64,000 bases of DNA from Alicyclobacillus herbarius DSM 13609 (GCF_000430585.1 NZ_AUMH01000005.1:105918-169917), one strand, 5' to 3'. Counted from the stretch's first letter, positions 35,775 through 44,756 are shown. The notes: generated by a model from the sequence alone, not told the origin. Translations and numbers: made by a program.

Positions 35775-36697
35775 GAGTGTTTCAACGGGACGACGGCAGT
35801 GTTGCGGTGCGCAATCATTTGTTTCTCTTGCCGGCGGTGGTCTGCGCGAACCAAGTGGCGATGGATGTGGCCCGCCGCAATCCCAGTTGCAAGTATATTG
35901 AACACCAGCACGGGTGCGCACAGATTGGCAAAGACCTGGTGCAAACGCAGCGTGTCTTTGCCAACTTGGCGGTTAGTCCGAACGTGTTTGCCAGTTTGTT
36001 TGTCGGGCTCGGGTGCGAAGGGATTCGCACCGGGGATCTGTTCGAGATGGTCCGCTCCCGCACACGCCGTCCGGTGGAGCTGGTAATGATTCAAGGCAGC
36101 GGCGGGACCCTGGCGGCCCAGGCCAAGGTGGAGGCGTGGGTGCGAGGGCACGAGGCGGCCATGGACTCGTTGACCCGGTCGGATGGGAGCTGGGATCAAC
36201 TTACGGTGGGTCTCTTGTTCGACGATCCGTCGGGGTCCTCGTCGCCACCGGCGGTGAGCGAGTTTTTGCAGCGCATGCTGGCCTTGGGAGTACGGGTGGT
36301 CGTGCCTGAAGGTGGGCCGGTGATGAGCGAGCTCGGCGATGCGCCGACGCGCATTGCGCATGGGGAGCAGGCCACAGCGAAAGTCAGCGTGATGACGGGC
36401 GGATCGAACCTATTGGAGACGGCGACCGGTCTGACGGCGGCCGGCGCCCACTTTATCGTTCACTTTGCGAACCAGCCGCACGCGTTTGGCAATCCGCTCG
36501 TGCCGCTGATTCGATTTGCGGTTGCGGAAACGGTATATGCGACGTTTCAGGATGACTTTGACGGACGGATTGTGGATACAGGCGATGTGGAGCAAGCCCT
36601 GGTGCGGGTGCGGGAGATTGTCGAAGGCAGGCTCGCGGCAGCCGAGGAGCTGGGGCTCGACGACTTTGCCCTGTACCGGATTGGGCCGACGGTCTAA
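35762..36697 (+). CDS. UxaA-like paralogue lacking the Cys-rich metal motif
   Basis: The 311-residue product shares the opening VAVRNHLFLLPAVVCANQVA and IEHQHGCAQIGKDLVQTQRV with the large dehydratase subunit, and has a comparable C-terminal ending (RLAAAEELGLDDFALYRIG). It lacks any equivalent of the TECGGSDACSG stretch and is about 75 residues shorter. It therefore may be a structural or regulatory partner rather than a second active site. GGAGGCGAAGTC precedes its ATG, which overlaps the SAF gene by 13 bases, so it is coupled and probably co-assembled. Confidence 0.75.
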   Translation: MQSVRVFQRDDGSVAVRNHLFLLPAVVCANQVAMDVARRNPSCKYIEHQHGCAQIGKDLVQTQRVFANLAVSPNVFASLFVGLGCEGIRTGDLFEMVRSRTRRPVELVMIQGSGGTLAAQAKVEAWVRGHEAAMDSLTRSDGSWDQLTVGLLFDDPSGSSSPPAVSEFLQRMLALGVRVVVPEGGPVMSELGDAPTRIAHGEQATAKVSVMTGGSNLLETATGLTAAGAHFIVHFANQPHAFGNPLVPLIRFAVAETVYATFQDDFDGRIVDTGDVEQALVRVREIVEGRLAAAEELGLDDFALYRIGPTV

Positions 36698-37131
36698 GAG
36701 AGGATGTCCAAAAAGGGTCAAATAGTGTTGGGTAAGCTGCGCTAGAAGTCCGAGTTGGTCAAAGCAGGCCACTGTGGAATCATCGCTTTGTGCTCGAGTG
36801 CGGGCCAATGCCCGGCAAGCCTCTTGATACCCCTGCTGGTAATCAGCGACGCGACGTTTGGGGTTATCGATTTACGGCCAGTTGGTGGGGATGCTCGACA
36901 TAGACCTACAGCCGGTAATGGTTGGTCTGCCTTCCTTGGAGGTTCGGGCGAAGCAAGTGAGACTTATCGCCGACGCGTATGGGGCTGTATCTAGGACTGG
37001 TGCAGGCTATGTACCGGCCTGTCAGTCGATACGGCGCGTCAGCCGGTCCAACGTGTACCCGTACGGGCTGTGACTCCGTACGGGCCATACGGCTGTCCGC
37101 GCCGAAGTACACCGAAGTACAGAGAGACGCG
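36698..37131. other. Intergenic region, possible decayed coding fragment
   Basis: A protein-like minus-strand frame from about 36860 to 36700 reads RRVADYQQGYQEACRALARTRAQ and ends near FGHPLLD, but it has no start and is cut by an upstream stop. It may be a transposase scrap; I cannot name the family. GTCCAAAAAGGG at 36706 resembles the left part of the TGTCCG hairpin repeat. Nothing else is recognisable up to the aldo/keto reductase stop. Confidence 0.3.
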
Positions 37132-38088
37132 TTATTCTTCCAGAATGGCGTCAATCTTCTCCAGGGTGGCTTCGTCCAACTTCAATCCGGACGCCTTCAC
37201 GTTTTCGGCCACTTGCTCCGGTCGGGAAGCACCAATCAGGGCCGAGCTGACGCTTGGGAGTCGCAGCACCCAAGCGAGGGCCAATTGGGCCAAGGAGTAG
37301 CCGGCTTCATTGGCAACCTCAATCAGTTTTTCAACCTTGTCCAGATAGGCGTCGGTCAGGTACTTCTGGATGGAGCGGTTGACCTTTTCAGTGGTCGCGC
37401 GCGAGTCACTGGGCAGAGCCGATCCTTTCCGATACTTGCCGGTCAGCACGCCCTGGGCGAGCGGTGACCAGACAACCTGTCCGATGCCCGCGGTGTCGCA
37501 AACCGGGATCACGGCCGTTTCAATTTTCCGGTTGAACATGCTGTACTCTGGCTGGCTAACGACAAACTTGTGCAGATTCAGCTCCTTTTGCAACTGAATC
37601 GCTTCGGCAATCCGTTCAACAGGCCACTCGCTAAATCCGATGTACAGGACTTTGCCTTGCCGCACTAAATCGTCCAGCGCCCGCAGCGTTTCTTCGAGGT
37701 CTGTCTCTGGGTCAAACCGGTGGCAATAAAAGATGTCGACGTAGTCGGTGTTCAGTGCCCTCAGGCTCTGCTCAACCTGCGAGAAGATGTGTTTGCGGCT
37801 GAGCCCTCGGTCGTTGACACCCTCGCCGACTGGCCAGAACGCCTTGGTGGTCAGGACGTAGCTGTCGCGGCGGTAGGGCCTAAGCGCCTGGGCCAATACT
37901 TCTTCGGCAGCGTGTGGGGTGGCCCCGTACATGTTCGCGCAGTCAAAATGGTTGATGCCTTGCTCGTACGCCTCTTTGACACAGGCGATGGCTTTTTCCT
38001 GTTCCGTGACGGTTCCATACGTGAGCCAGCTGCCAAGCGCAATCTCCGAGACTTTAACCCCACTCTTCCCGAGGCGGCGATATTCCAT
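37132..38088 (-). CDS. Aldo/keto reductase, voltage-channel-beta/YajO-like
   Basis: The 318-residue TIM-barrel oxidoreductase starts at the ATG after CAGGAGGATCAAAC. The active-site Asp and Tyr lie in HFDCANMYGATPHAAEEV, the Lys in VLTTKAF and the His in DIFYCHRFDPETDLEETL. It is NADPH-dependent by family. A role reducing lactaldehyde or another short aldehyde from fucose breakdown is possible because of proximity, but it faces the fucose operon convergently and could be a general detoxifying enzyme. Confidence 0.88.
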   Translation of the reverse strand: MEYRRLGKSGVKVSEIALGSWLTYGTVTEQEKAIACVKEAYEQGINHFDCANMYGATPHAAEEVLAQALRPYRRDSYVLTTKAFWPVGEGVNDRGLSRKHIFSQVEQSLRALNTDYVDIFYCHRFDPETDLEETLRALDDLVRQGKVLYIGFSEWPVERIAEAIQLQKELNLHKFVVSQPEYSMFNRKIETAVIPVCDTAGIGQVVWSPLAQGVLTGKYRKGSALPSDSRATTEKVNRSIQKYLTDAYLDKVEKLIEVANEAGYSLAQLALAWVLRLPSVSSALIGASRPEQVAENVKASGLKLDEATLEKIDAILEE

Positions 38089-38361
38089 GTTTGATCCTCC
38101 TGTCTGGTCAGCATTGTTTGACGAATCAACCAACAAAGATTATACCGTTCACGCGCCGCAAAGTGAAAGAAATCCGCGAAAACCCACGAGTAATCGGAGG
38201 CGGCTTGGATACCCAGAGGCACCTGCCGGTAGGGAAATGGCACGGCTTGAACCGGACGATGGTTCATGGTATATGGATTACATAAAATGGAACGCGACGA
38301 AATCATGGAGCGAGATTCATAGAGCGGTGTTCATACGACGGAGATTACGAAAGGACGGGAC

Positions 38362-39720
38362 GTGGTGGCTTTTGCCTCGGTTTTAAGGAATGCAACCGCT
38401 TTGGAGGATGTATGTGGCTCTAGGAGAAGACTTGATGTCTCGCGGCAGATGATACTCTGGTTAATAGGTATTAACCTCGTGCTCCGAGGGGCTTGGCTCA
38501 TCTATATGCATCCACCGCAAACGTCCGACTTTCTCTACTACTATCGGCATGCGGTGGAGCTGTATCGGGGCCAGGGATTTATCAATCACGGGCATGTGTC
38601 CGCGTTTTGGCCCATCGGCTACCCATTCTTCTTGTCGCTGGTCTTTCACCTGACCGGGCCCCACGTATGGGTTGGGTTGATTCTGCAAGCCTTTCTCTCT
38701 ACTGCTACAGTTGTACTGATTTATCTGCTCGTGCTGGCGGTGGGCGGAGGGCAAACTGCTGCCGTAGCGGGGGCGCTGGGTTACACCATACTGCCCACCC
38801 AGATTGCCTGGAACAGCGTGCTGGGCACCGAGGAACTATGCATGTTTCTGATTGTCCTGTCCTTGTTCCTGTATGTACGGTATGCGGAAACCTCCCGCTG
38901 GCTTACCGGGTTGGCCGGACTCATGATGGGACTGGCCTGCGACGTCCGGGAAATCACCGTCTTGTTCCCGGTAGTGTTATTCGTTGTTGAATCCGTCCGC
39001 TGCCGCGGTCGGTGGCTGGAGGCCGGCCGCCGTGTATTCATCTTCACCGTCTGCATGTACGCCGGTATCGCCCCGGTAACCATCCGTAACGCCCTGGTGA
39101 TGCACCACTTCATCCTTGTCTCGCTCAATGGCGGGCAGAACTTGTGGCAGGGTCTACACAGCAACGGCAGCTACTATTGGTCGAACGATCCGTCCGTCAA
39201 TCCGATTCTTCGCGGTGGCAGCAACGAGTACCTGCGCGACAAGATTGGCAAGGAGGTGTTCATTCAATATGCGCTGCACCACCCGTGGCGGATGGTCGTC
39301 AATGGTCTAAAAAAGATGGGCGACTTGTACCGCTATGACCAAAGCGTCTACTACTTTTTTCATGCCGTCGGGATGCCGGGATGGAGCGGCCCTTTGTATC
39401 CGTTGGCGGCCCGAGTGAGCACTTGGTTTTACCGCGTGTGGATGTTGGTGGCCCTGTTTGGCGCCTGCAGCCTGCTGCGCTGGAGGCATCTCATAGCTTC
39501 TGACCGCATACTGATTCCCATTGCGTATATCGTCTACAACACTGGGTTGATGTCGGTGTTTCCAGCTTGGGACAGGTTCCGGATGCCGATGATGCCCGAG
39601 TGGGCGGTGTTGTTTGGTCTCGGCACGGCGGTCCTGCTGTCCGCACGTCGTAATCGCAATCGGCGCGAGGTCCAGCCGAAGACCGGGCCGGAGGCCGACC
39701 AGAAGCTAGACACACGGTAG
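38362..39720 (+). CDS. Multi-spanning membrane glycosyltransferase, GT39/ArnT-like
   Basis: The 452-residue protein has about ten predicted membrane helices. After the first helix comes the acidic loop PPQTSDFLYYYRHAVELYRG with the expected Asp, followed by GYPFFLSLVFHLTG and GYTILPTQIAWNSV, typical of the dolichyl/polyprenyl-phosphate-sugar-dependent GT-C fold. It would transfer a sugar to a protein or envelope glycan at the outer membrane face. The GTG start follows AAGGACGGGAC; a later ATG (MILWLIGIN) is an alternative. It stands alone between convergent and minus-strand genes. Confidence 0.75.
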   Translation: MVAFASVLRNATALEDVCGSRRRLDVSRQMILWLIGINLVLRGAWLIYMHPPQTSDFLYYYRHAVELYRGQGFINHGHVSAFWPIGYPFFLSLVFHLTGPHVWVGLILQAFLSTATVVLIYLLVLAVGGGQTAAVAGALGYTILPTQIAWNSVLGTEELCMFLIVLSLFLYVRYAETSRWLTGLAGLMMGLACDVREITVLFPVVLFVVESVRCRGRWLEAGRRVFIFTVCMYAGIAPVTIRNALVMHHFILVSLNGGQNLWQGLHSNGSYYWSNDPSVNPILRGGSNEYLRDKIGKEVFIQYALHHPWRMVVNGLKKMGDLYRYDQSVYYFFHAVGMPGWSGPLYPLAARVSTWFYRVWMLVALFGACSLLRWRHLIASDRILIPIAYIVYNTGLMSVFPAWDRFRMPMMPEWAVLFGLGTAVLLSARRNRNRREVQPKTGPEADQKLDTR

Positions 39721-39859
39721 AGGAGCGGACCAGACCCCAATGCCGTCGAGGTGGCACCATCAGAAAGATGAACTTGCTCGCCTGTGGCTATTTTAGGATA
39801 GGCCAAGGCCCAAAGAGAGGCCCGTGCCGCTGGCTGGTCGGACGGTCGGGCGGATTGGG

Positions 39860-40780
39860 TCAGGTCGGCATGCTTTCCAAGGTATGAATCATGCGCAGCA
39901 GCACCTCGTTGACGGGCGTCGGTATGCCGTACCTGCGCCCGAGTTGACAAACGGTCCCGGCCAGGTAGTCGACTTCCGTTTTGCGTCCGGCCTCAACGTC
40001 TTGCAGCATTGAGGTCTTGCCCTCCGGCGACAACGCCATAAGCACCGGATGGAATCGCTCGATGTCCTGTTCAGTCAGGTGAACTCCCACCGCTTCCGAT
40101 AGCGTGATCACTTCGCGCATCGCGGCTTCCATCACCTGGCGTGCCTCACGCTGCGTTTGAAATACGCCATAGGGCGCGCGGAGCACGGCAGAGGTCTGAT
40201 TGATGCCGACGTTAATCATGAATTTCCACCACATCGTTCGGCGCATGTCTTCCGGGACTTCATACGGGATCTGGGCCCGATCGAATAAGTCGCACACGGC
40301 CTGGACCTGAGGCGATACAACTTGGTTGTTCGCCTCGCCGAAGCAGACACGCCCAAACGTGCTGTAGGTCACCGCCGTGCCCTGTCGCAGCGCATCAATC
40401 TCTACGCACATTCCGTACAACACCTTGTCCATCCCAAACACAGAGCCCAGCATTTCCTCGCTGGAAATCCCGTTCATGAGCGAAAGGATGATGGTGTCTG
40501 GGCCCACATGATGCTTGAGGCTTTGTATTGCGTCCGCCAGGCCGTCGTACTTCACGGCCACAAGCACAAGGTCGGCCGGCGGAACCGGTTCATCCGGCGT
40601 CACATAGTGGAAGTCGAAACGCTCGCCGTTGACGAATACCCCTTCCCGCCTGTACCGCTGAATTCGCGCTTCGTCTGCGATGATGCACAGACACTCTGGA
40701 TCCATCCTATGCAGTTTCGCGGCATAGGCAGCGCCGATGGCGCCAAGGCCAATCAGTGCAACCTGCTGAATACGGCGCAT
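39860..40780 (-). CDS. Ketopantoate reductase family protein (PanE/ApbA)
   Basis: The 306-residue product starts at the ATG after AGGAGG (MRRIQQVALIG). The N-terminal Rossmann motif is GLGAIGAAYAAKLH, then VLVAVKYDGLADAIQSLK and LSLMNGISSEEML, and the C-terminal helical domain has WWKFMINVGINQTSAVLRAPYG with the usual Lys and Asn. The family reduces 2-dehydropantoate with NADPH in pantothenate synthesis, but many paralogues act on other 2-keto acids. It is not next to other panthothenate genes, so the substrate is open. Confidence 0.85.
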   Translation of the reverse strand: MRRIQQVALIGLGAIGAAYAAKLHRMDPECLCIIADEARIQRYRREGVFVNGERFDFHYVTPDEPVPPADLVLVAVKYDGLADAIQSLKHHVGPDTIILSLMNGISSEEMLGSVFGMDKVLYGMCVEIDALRQGTAVTYSTFGRVCFGEANNQVVSPQVQAVCDLFDRAQIPYEVPEDMRRTMWWKFMINVGINQTSAVLRAPYGVFQTQREARQVMEAAMREVITLSEAVGVHLTEQDIERFHPVLMALSPEGKTSMLQDVEAGRKTEVDYLAGTVCQLGRRYGIPTPVNEVLLRMIHTLESMPT

Positions 40781-40862
40781 ATGTAGAGACCTCCTGTCCC
40801 ATTCGACATGGATCGAGAGACCTGATATCCATGATGGTATCACGAAACCAGAAGGTGCAGGA

Positions 40863-40903
40863 GAAAAAAACCGGGGGAAGGACTCGAAATCTCACTTCCC
40901 CCG
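40863..40903 (-). terminator. Rho-independent terminator on the minus strand
   Basis: The stem CGGGGGAAG/CTTCCCCCG is followed on the minus strand by GG and seven T. It lies downstream of the transposase fragment that reads leftward and upstream of the panE-like gene. Confidence 0.8.
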
Positions 40904-40959
40904 CGTGTCAACTCACGAAAAAATCTAACCGAACCAGTATCGGATCACTCAGTTAAAAA

Positions 40960-41428
40960 TCATACTATCTGACCCTCTTTCCTAGGCAGTTGCGGGAAGG
41001 GTTCAGGTGGCGTAGCTGTAATGGCTCCATCGGGTCCAAGACGCAGGAGCGTTTCCAGCTGATGATGGATTTGCAGAGGATTCAGCTGGCATGCCCAAGC
41101 CGCCCAGGCGTGTTGGACGTCCGTAGACAGTATGTCCCGTTCTAAGAAGCGCTGGAGTGGCGTACGGGCCTCGTCAAACCATTTGCGAACCTTGCTTCCT
41201 TCTCGCCGTTTCCGGATGATTTTGCGTATGGGCAGACAAGCGTTGGCGTAGACATCAAGCCATCCGTAGACCGTATTGAGCCAGTCTACAAGTTGGGGTG
41301 TATCGTAACGAGCGTAGCCCACAATCTCACGTACGAGGGCACGGTTTTTCTGCTCCACATGGACATTGTCGTTCTTTTTGTAGGGGCGGCTGCGGGTAAA
41401 CTGCAGGCCGCGCTGCTTGGTGAACTGG
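40960..41428 (-). pseudogene. Transposase/integrase C-terminal fragment
   Basis: An open minus-strand frame reads QFTKQRGLQFTRSRPYKKND and continues NVHVEQKNRALVREIVGYARYDTP, then LVDWLNTVYGWLDVYANACLP. This is the second half of an rve-type DDE transposase, including the VEQKN stretch with the catalytic Glu. The N-terminal half is absent from this strand. The first possible start codons fall inside the catalytic domain, so it is not a functional gene. Confidence 0.8.
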
Positions 41429-41435
41429 AGTTAGG

Positions 41436-41522
41436 AAGCTCCGGAGCGAAGTCCCGGTGGATACCTACCATTGGGACGAGGATCGCCCTGGCGCATTGGA
41501 AATCGACCTGGTGGAACACAAG
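41436..41522 (+). pseudogene. Transposase/integrase fragment in opposite orientation
   Basis: The plus-strand frame reads KLRSEVPVDTYHWDEDRPGA then LEIDLVEHK, the start of the rve catalytic domain (first catalytic Asp in EIDLVEH). It would normally precede the fragment at 40960-41428 in one reading frame, but it lies head to head with it. An internal inversion or two insertion events are needed. Confidence 0.7.
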
Positions 41523-41600
41523 ACGATCCCTTCGGTTAGATTTCGAGATGAGTGATCTCAATCCCTTTCGGTTAGATTTTAACCGAGTGATCGCGTTCGA

Positions 41601-41648
41601 TTGACAGAGATGCATTACACTGTTTATGATGAGAGTGAGCACTCACTC
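41601..41648 (+). promoter_or_regulatory. Strong sigma-A promoter with palindromic TetR-type operator
   Basis: TTGACA (41601-41606) and TATGAT (41625-41630) are separated by 18 bases. Immediately after the -10 box, GAGTGAG-CA-CTCACTC (41633-41648) forms a perfect 16-bp palindrome overlapping the likely transcription start. The next gene is the Pip-like membrane protein. The TetR gene at 43909 is the natural candidate repressor. Confidence 0.75.
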
Positions 41649-41706
41649 AAGACCGTGGTGAGGGACGAACGCATACATATGACTTGACCATGGGGGTTTC
41701 AGTAAA

Positions 41707-42904
41707 ATGTTAAGAAACCGACTCTTGTTTCTGACGCCGGTCATTGCTTTTGTCGTTGTATTCATTTTTTCGCTGGCATTATTTCCGTCCGTCCAGCCTC
41801 AACCGAAAAATTTACCTATCGCGATTGTGAATTTGGATCGAGGCGTAGAGATTCCTCAGCAGCCCAAAATGAACATGGGCCAAACAATGGTTGAGATGAT
41901 GAAGAAATCGTCAGAGACTACACAAGGCAAAACCCCTGCGGTGAAGTGGGTGGAAGTAAAAAGTATCGAAGAAGTCCGAAAGGACTTGGATGATCAGAAG
42001 TATTATGGAGCACTCGTTATTCCGCAAGATTTCAGTGCCAAGCTACTGTCTTTGCGGACGGCAAATCCTGCTTCGCCTGAAGTACAAATCTATATCAATC
42101 AGGGCATGAATGCGGCGGCATCCACCATTGCGGGACAAATCTTAAATGGTGTAGTTGACCGCATGAACGGCAATATCCACACCCAGCTATTGCAGTGGTT
42201 TGCATCACGAGGTGCTACCGTGACCGTGAAACAAGCCTCGCATTTGGCGACACCCATTACGAAACAAGTGACCAATGTACACCCGATTGGAAAAAACAGT
42301 GCGAATGGAAACGCTCCTGTTTCCTTGTTCCAGCCATTATGGATTTCCACGTTGGCCAGTGCTGTCATCAGCTGTCATCAGCTTTAGGGCTGTGAGGAAA
42401 ATATCGTTTCGCACGCGGAAACAAGACCTTGTGGCAAAACTCGGATATATTTCAGTGGGCGCGATGGCATCGCTGGTCATTGGGTTCGGACTCACCTGGT
42501 TGGCAGATGGAGTGGTTGGATTGAATATTCCTGATTTCACAGATACAGCGTTATTCTTGACCATTACATCCTTGGCCTTCTACTTGATGATTTCAGCTGT
42601 CCTCTTTTTGATTGGGTTTGCGGGTATTATTATATTTGTCCTCTTGCTCTTCTTTGGTGCACCATTATTGCCGCTGGCACCTGAGATGATGTCACCATTC
42701 TACAGAGACTGGATCTACTCGTGGCTGCCAATGCGGTTTATGGTAGAAGGTCTTCGACAAATCTTCTACTTTGGGAAAGGTCTGTCTTGGGATATCGTTT
42801 CTGTCCTTTTTTGGATTGGGCTCGTAAGTATGTTCATCATTTTTGCCACTGCTTTGAAACATAAAACAGGAAAGGGACATATCACCGAGGCAGACGTTTT
42901 CTAA
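41707..42904 (+). pseudogene. YhgE/Pip-like ABC-2 membrane protein, frameshifted by a 10-bp duplication
   Basis: The first frame (41707-42387) gives one N-terminal membrane helix and a large extracytoplasmic domain (LPIAIVNLDRGVEIPQQPKM, YYGALVIPQDFSAKLLSL, NQGMNAAASTIAGQILNGVV) as in YhgE/Pip and ABC-2 exporters. It ends soon after the second helix begins. The remaining helices continue in the next frame to 42904 (LVAKLGYISVGAMASLVIGF and four more helices). The break is exactly a tandem duplication of GCTGTCATCA at 42361-42380; with one copy the product is continuous at about 395 residues. A strong promoter with palindromic operator lies upstream. Confidence 0.85.
42361..42380 (+). repeat. 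Tandem 10-bp duplication causing a frameshift
   Basis: GCTGTCATCA occurs twice head to tail. Loss of one copy restores LASAVISFRAVRK across the junction. Confidence 0.93.
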
Positions 42905-43109
42905 ACAACTCCGGAGTACACATCTTGGTTTATTCCGATTGTCATTGGCCACATGCCGGTTTGCAGAGCGTGCTGGAGCCATAGCCGTCTCAATTTGATG
43001 AAGCCGGCCCCAACTGTACTCGGAGGATGGTGCTTGCTACACGGCGTAAGCGTGACGGCTCGCATCCACCGTTTGGTGCACGGAAAAACGAGACCTTCTG
43101 TTGCCTCGC

Positions 43110-43860
43110 CCGGCCCCATCCCCGCCTGCTCGCTTTCCTGGAGTCGGCGAGGGATGACGGCTTTTTTGCGATGAGCTTGCAAAGCTGCCGGAAGCGGAGG
43201 TGTTTCGCGAGGTGCTCCAAACCTTTATGTCGCGGTACGGGAGAGCGGTATACGGGGAAATTTGATGTGGCATGTTTGCTGATGTGGCGTGTTTGCTGAT
43301 GTGGCGTGTTTGCGCTGGCGCCAGACGCCGTCCGCGGTGGCGGCTTCTACGTCGTCTGCTGCACTGGTATCACATTGTTGCTGGACTGTGTGAACATCTT
43401 AAATACATCATGATCCGTCACTTTGGTGTGTATCGGGGCGCGCTGTTGGAGAAGGGGGAAGTGCTCGTCGGGCCGGGCGTGATGGTGGACGCCGCGACTG
43501 TCTTCTGGTTTTCGTTGGATGACTTGGCGGATGACTTGGCGCGTCTCCTAGACGGTGAGGGCCGCGGATGCGCGCTCTCGCGGCGTAGTGCAAGACCGCT
43601 TACGAGCACGATGCCCAGGGCACACCGCCGTGCGTCATGACAAGTGAGGACGAGATCCTGCACACCCATCGTCAACGTTCGGATCTGCCGCCCCACGCAT
43701 TGCCCAGAACACGAGCTTCCGCTGGTGTGGCAGAGAGGCGTGCGCGCCTCGTCCGCCAGCCCGAGGAGGCACACCTGGAATCCGGCGACGGGTTGGTGAC
43801 CCGCTTCACGGACCCGGCCTGGAACACGTTGTGCGTCGACGGAACACGAGATTTATTTAG
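43110..43860 (+). pseudogene. Decayed rifampicin phosphotransferase/PEP-synthase-like gene
   Basis: Several broken frames in order match the central and C-terminal part of this family: DELAKLPEAEVFREVLQTFM and SRYGRAVYGEI (around 43170-43265), then RHFGVYRGALLEKGEVLVGP and VFWFSLDDLADDLARLL (43420-43555), then EDEILHTHRQRSDLPPHALP, SAGVAERRARLVRQPEEAHL and ESGDGLVTRFTDPAWNTLCV (43640-43840). The catalytic His swivel region after FTDPxW is missing. Frameshifts, a stop after YGEI and a 17-bp repeat interrupt it. The stretch 42905-43110 has no recognisable coding content. Confidence 0.72.
43263..43313 (+). repeat. Three tandem copies of a 17-bp unit
   Basis: The unit TGATGTGGCGTGTTTGC is repeated three times, with one base difference in the first copy. 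It lies within the decayed phosphotransferase gene at the point where the frame breaks after YGEI. Confidence 0.9.
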
Positions 43861-43908
43861 ACATCTTATCAGAGCCGGACGGAGTCGATCACGGTGGGGG
43901 TGGAGCGA

Positions 43909-44616
43909 ATGTCTGAGTCCATTGAACAGTGGCTCGAAGAGCTGGTGCGGCTGCAGGACAACGACCGGGTGACGGAACGGCAATTGAAGGTTCTGCGTGC
44001 AGCGGTCGAGGTATTTGCCGAGAAGGGATTCACAGCGGCGTCCACGAGCGAGATAGCGGAACGGGCCGGGGTGGCCGAAGGGACCATTTTTCGTCACTAC
44101 CGCACCAAGAAGGATTTGCTGTTGTCCATCGTCGGCCCGGTCATGGACGAGTTCGTCGCACCCTTTCTGTTGCGGGATCTGGACCCCCTGCTGTCCGCCT
44201 CGTACGAGCGGTATGAGGACTTTCTTCGAGCGGTGTTGAGCAACCGTCTCGCGTTTGCCGCCAAGTACGCGCCGGTGTTGCGCATCCTGCTGCAGGAGAT
44301 TCCGTTTCACCCGGAACTGCAGGCCCGTCTGAAGGCAATTGTGAGCACGCGGGTCGCGGAGCGAATCCGGTGCGTCATCGAGTATTTCCAGGCACGCGGG
44401 GAAATTGCGCCGCTGCCGCCGGTCACTGTGATACGACTGACAGCCTCCGCGATACTGGGGCACGTCATCGCGCTGCACTTGCTGTTCCCGGAGGCGGCCT
44501 GGGACGATGCGCGGGAAGTCGAGGCCACTATTGGCTTTATCACTGCGGGTCTGCGGCCGCACGCCGGCTGCCAAGCCCCGAATCCAGATGGGTCAAAGTG
44601 CTCGCGTTCGCGCTGA
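43909..44616 (+). CDS. TetR family transcriptional regulator
   Basis: The 235-residue product starts at ATG 43909 after GGTGGAGCGA. The N-terminal helix-turn-helix reads AAVEVFAEKGFTAASTSEIA, then AGVAEGTIFRHYRTKKDLL, the classic TetR fold; the rest is a helical ligand domain (FPEAAWDDAREVEATIGFIT). TetR proteins usually repress a nearby membrane or efflux gene. The Pip-like membrane gene at 41707 has a perfect palindrome over its start site and is the most likely target, with the decayed gene in between. Confidence 0.9.
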   Translation: MSESIEQWLEELVRLQDNDRVTERQLKVLRAAVEVFAEKGFTAASTSEIAERAGVAEGTIFRHYRTKKDLLLSIVGPVMDEFVAPFLLRDLDPLLSASYERYEDFLRAVLSNRLAFAAKYAPVLRILLQEIPFHPELQARLKAIVSTRVAERIRCVIEYFQARGEIAPLPPVTVIRLTASAILGHVIALHLLFPEAAWDDAREVEATIGFITAGLRPHAGCQAPNPDGSKCSRSR

Positions 44617-44690
44617 CCGCATCCGACCCGCAAGTAAAGCGGTTGGGCTCATGACCGCCAATAGATGGCCAATATCGGACATGTGCAAAG

Positions 44691-44723
44691 CGGTCGTCGG
44701 TTCGAATCTGACAGGTGGCTCCA
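44691..44723 (+). other. tRNA 3'-half-like sequence
   Basis: GTCGG-TTCGAAT-CTGAC forms a T-arm, followed by AGGTGGC-T-CCA, a typical 3' acceptor strand with discriminator and CCA. The matching 5' acceptor GCCACCT is not found 60-80 bases upstream, and no clean anticodon arm can be drawn, so it is not a complete tRNA. Such 3' ends are often left as attachment-site duplicates by integrating elements. Confidence 0.5.
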
Positions 44724-44756
44724 GAAAAACCGTGTAACGGCGCGGAAAATGAGCGA

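Noticed and set aside
43263..43313. CRISPR-like array
   Set aside because: The three 17-bp units are directly adjacent, with no spacers.
44691..44723. Complete tRNA gene
   Set aside because: The T-arm and 3' acceptor are good, but no 5' acceptor strand or anticodon arm can be paired upstream.
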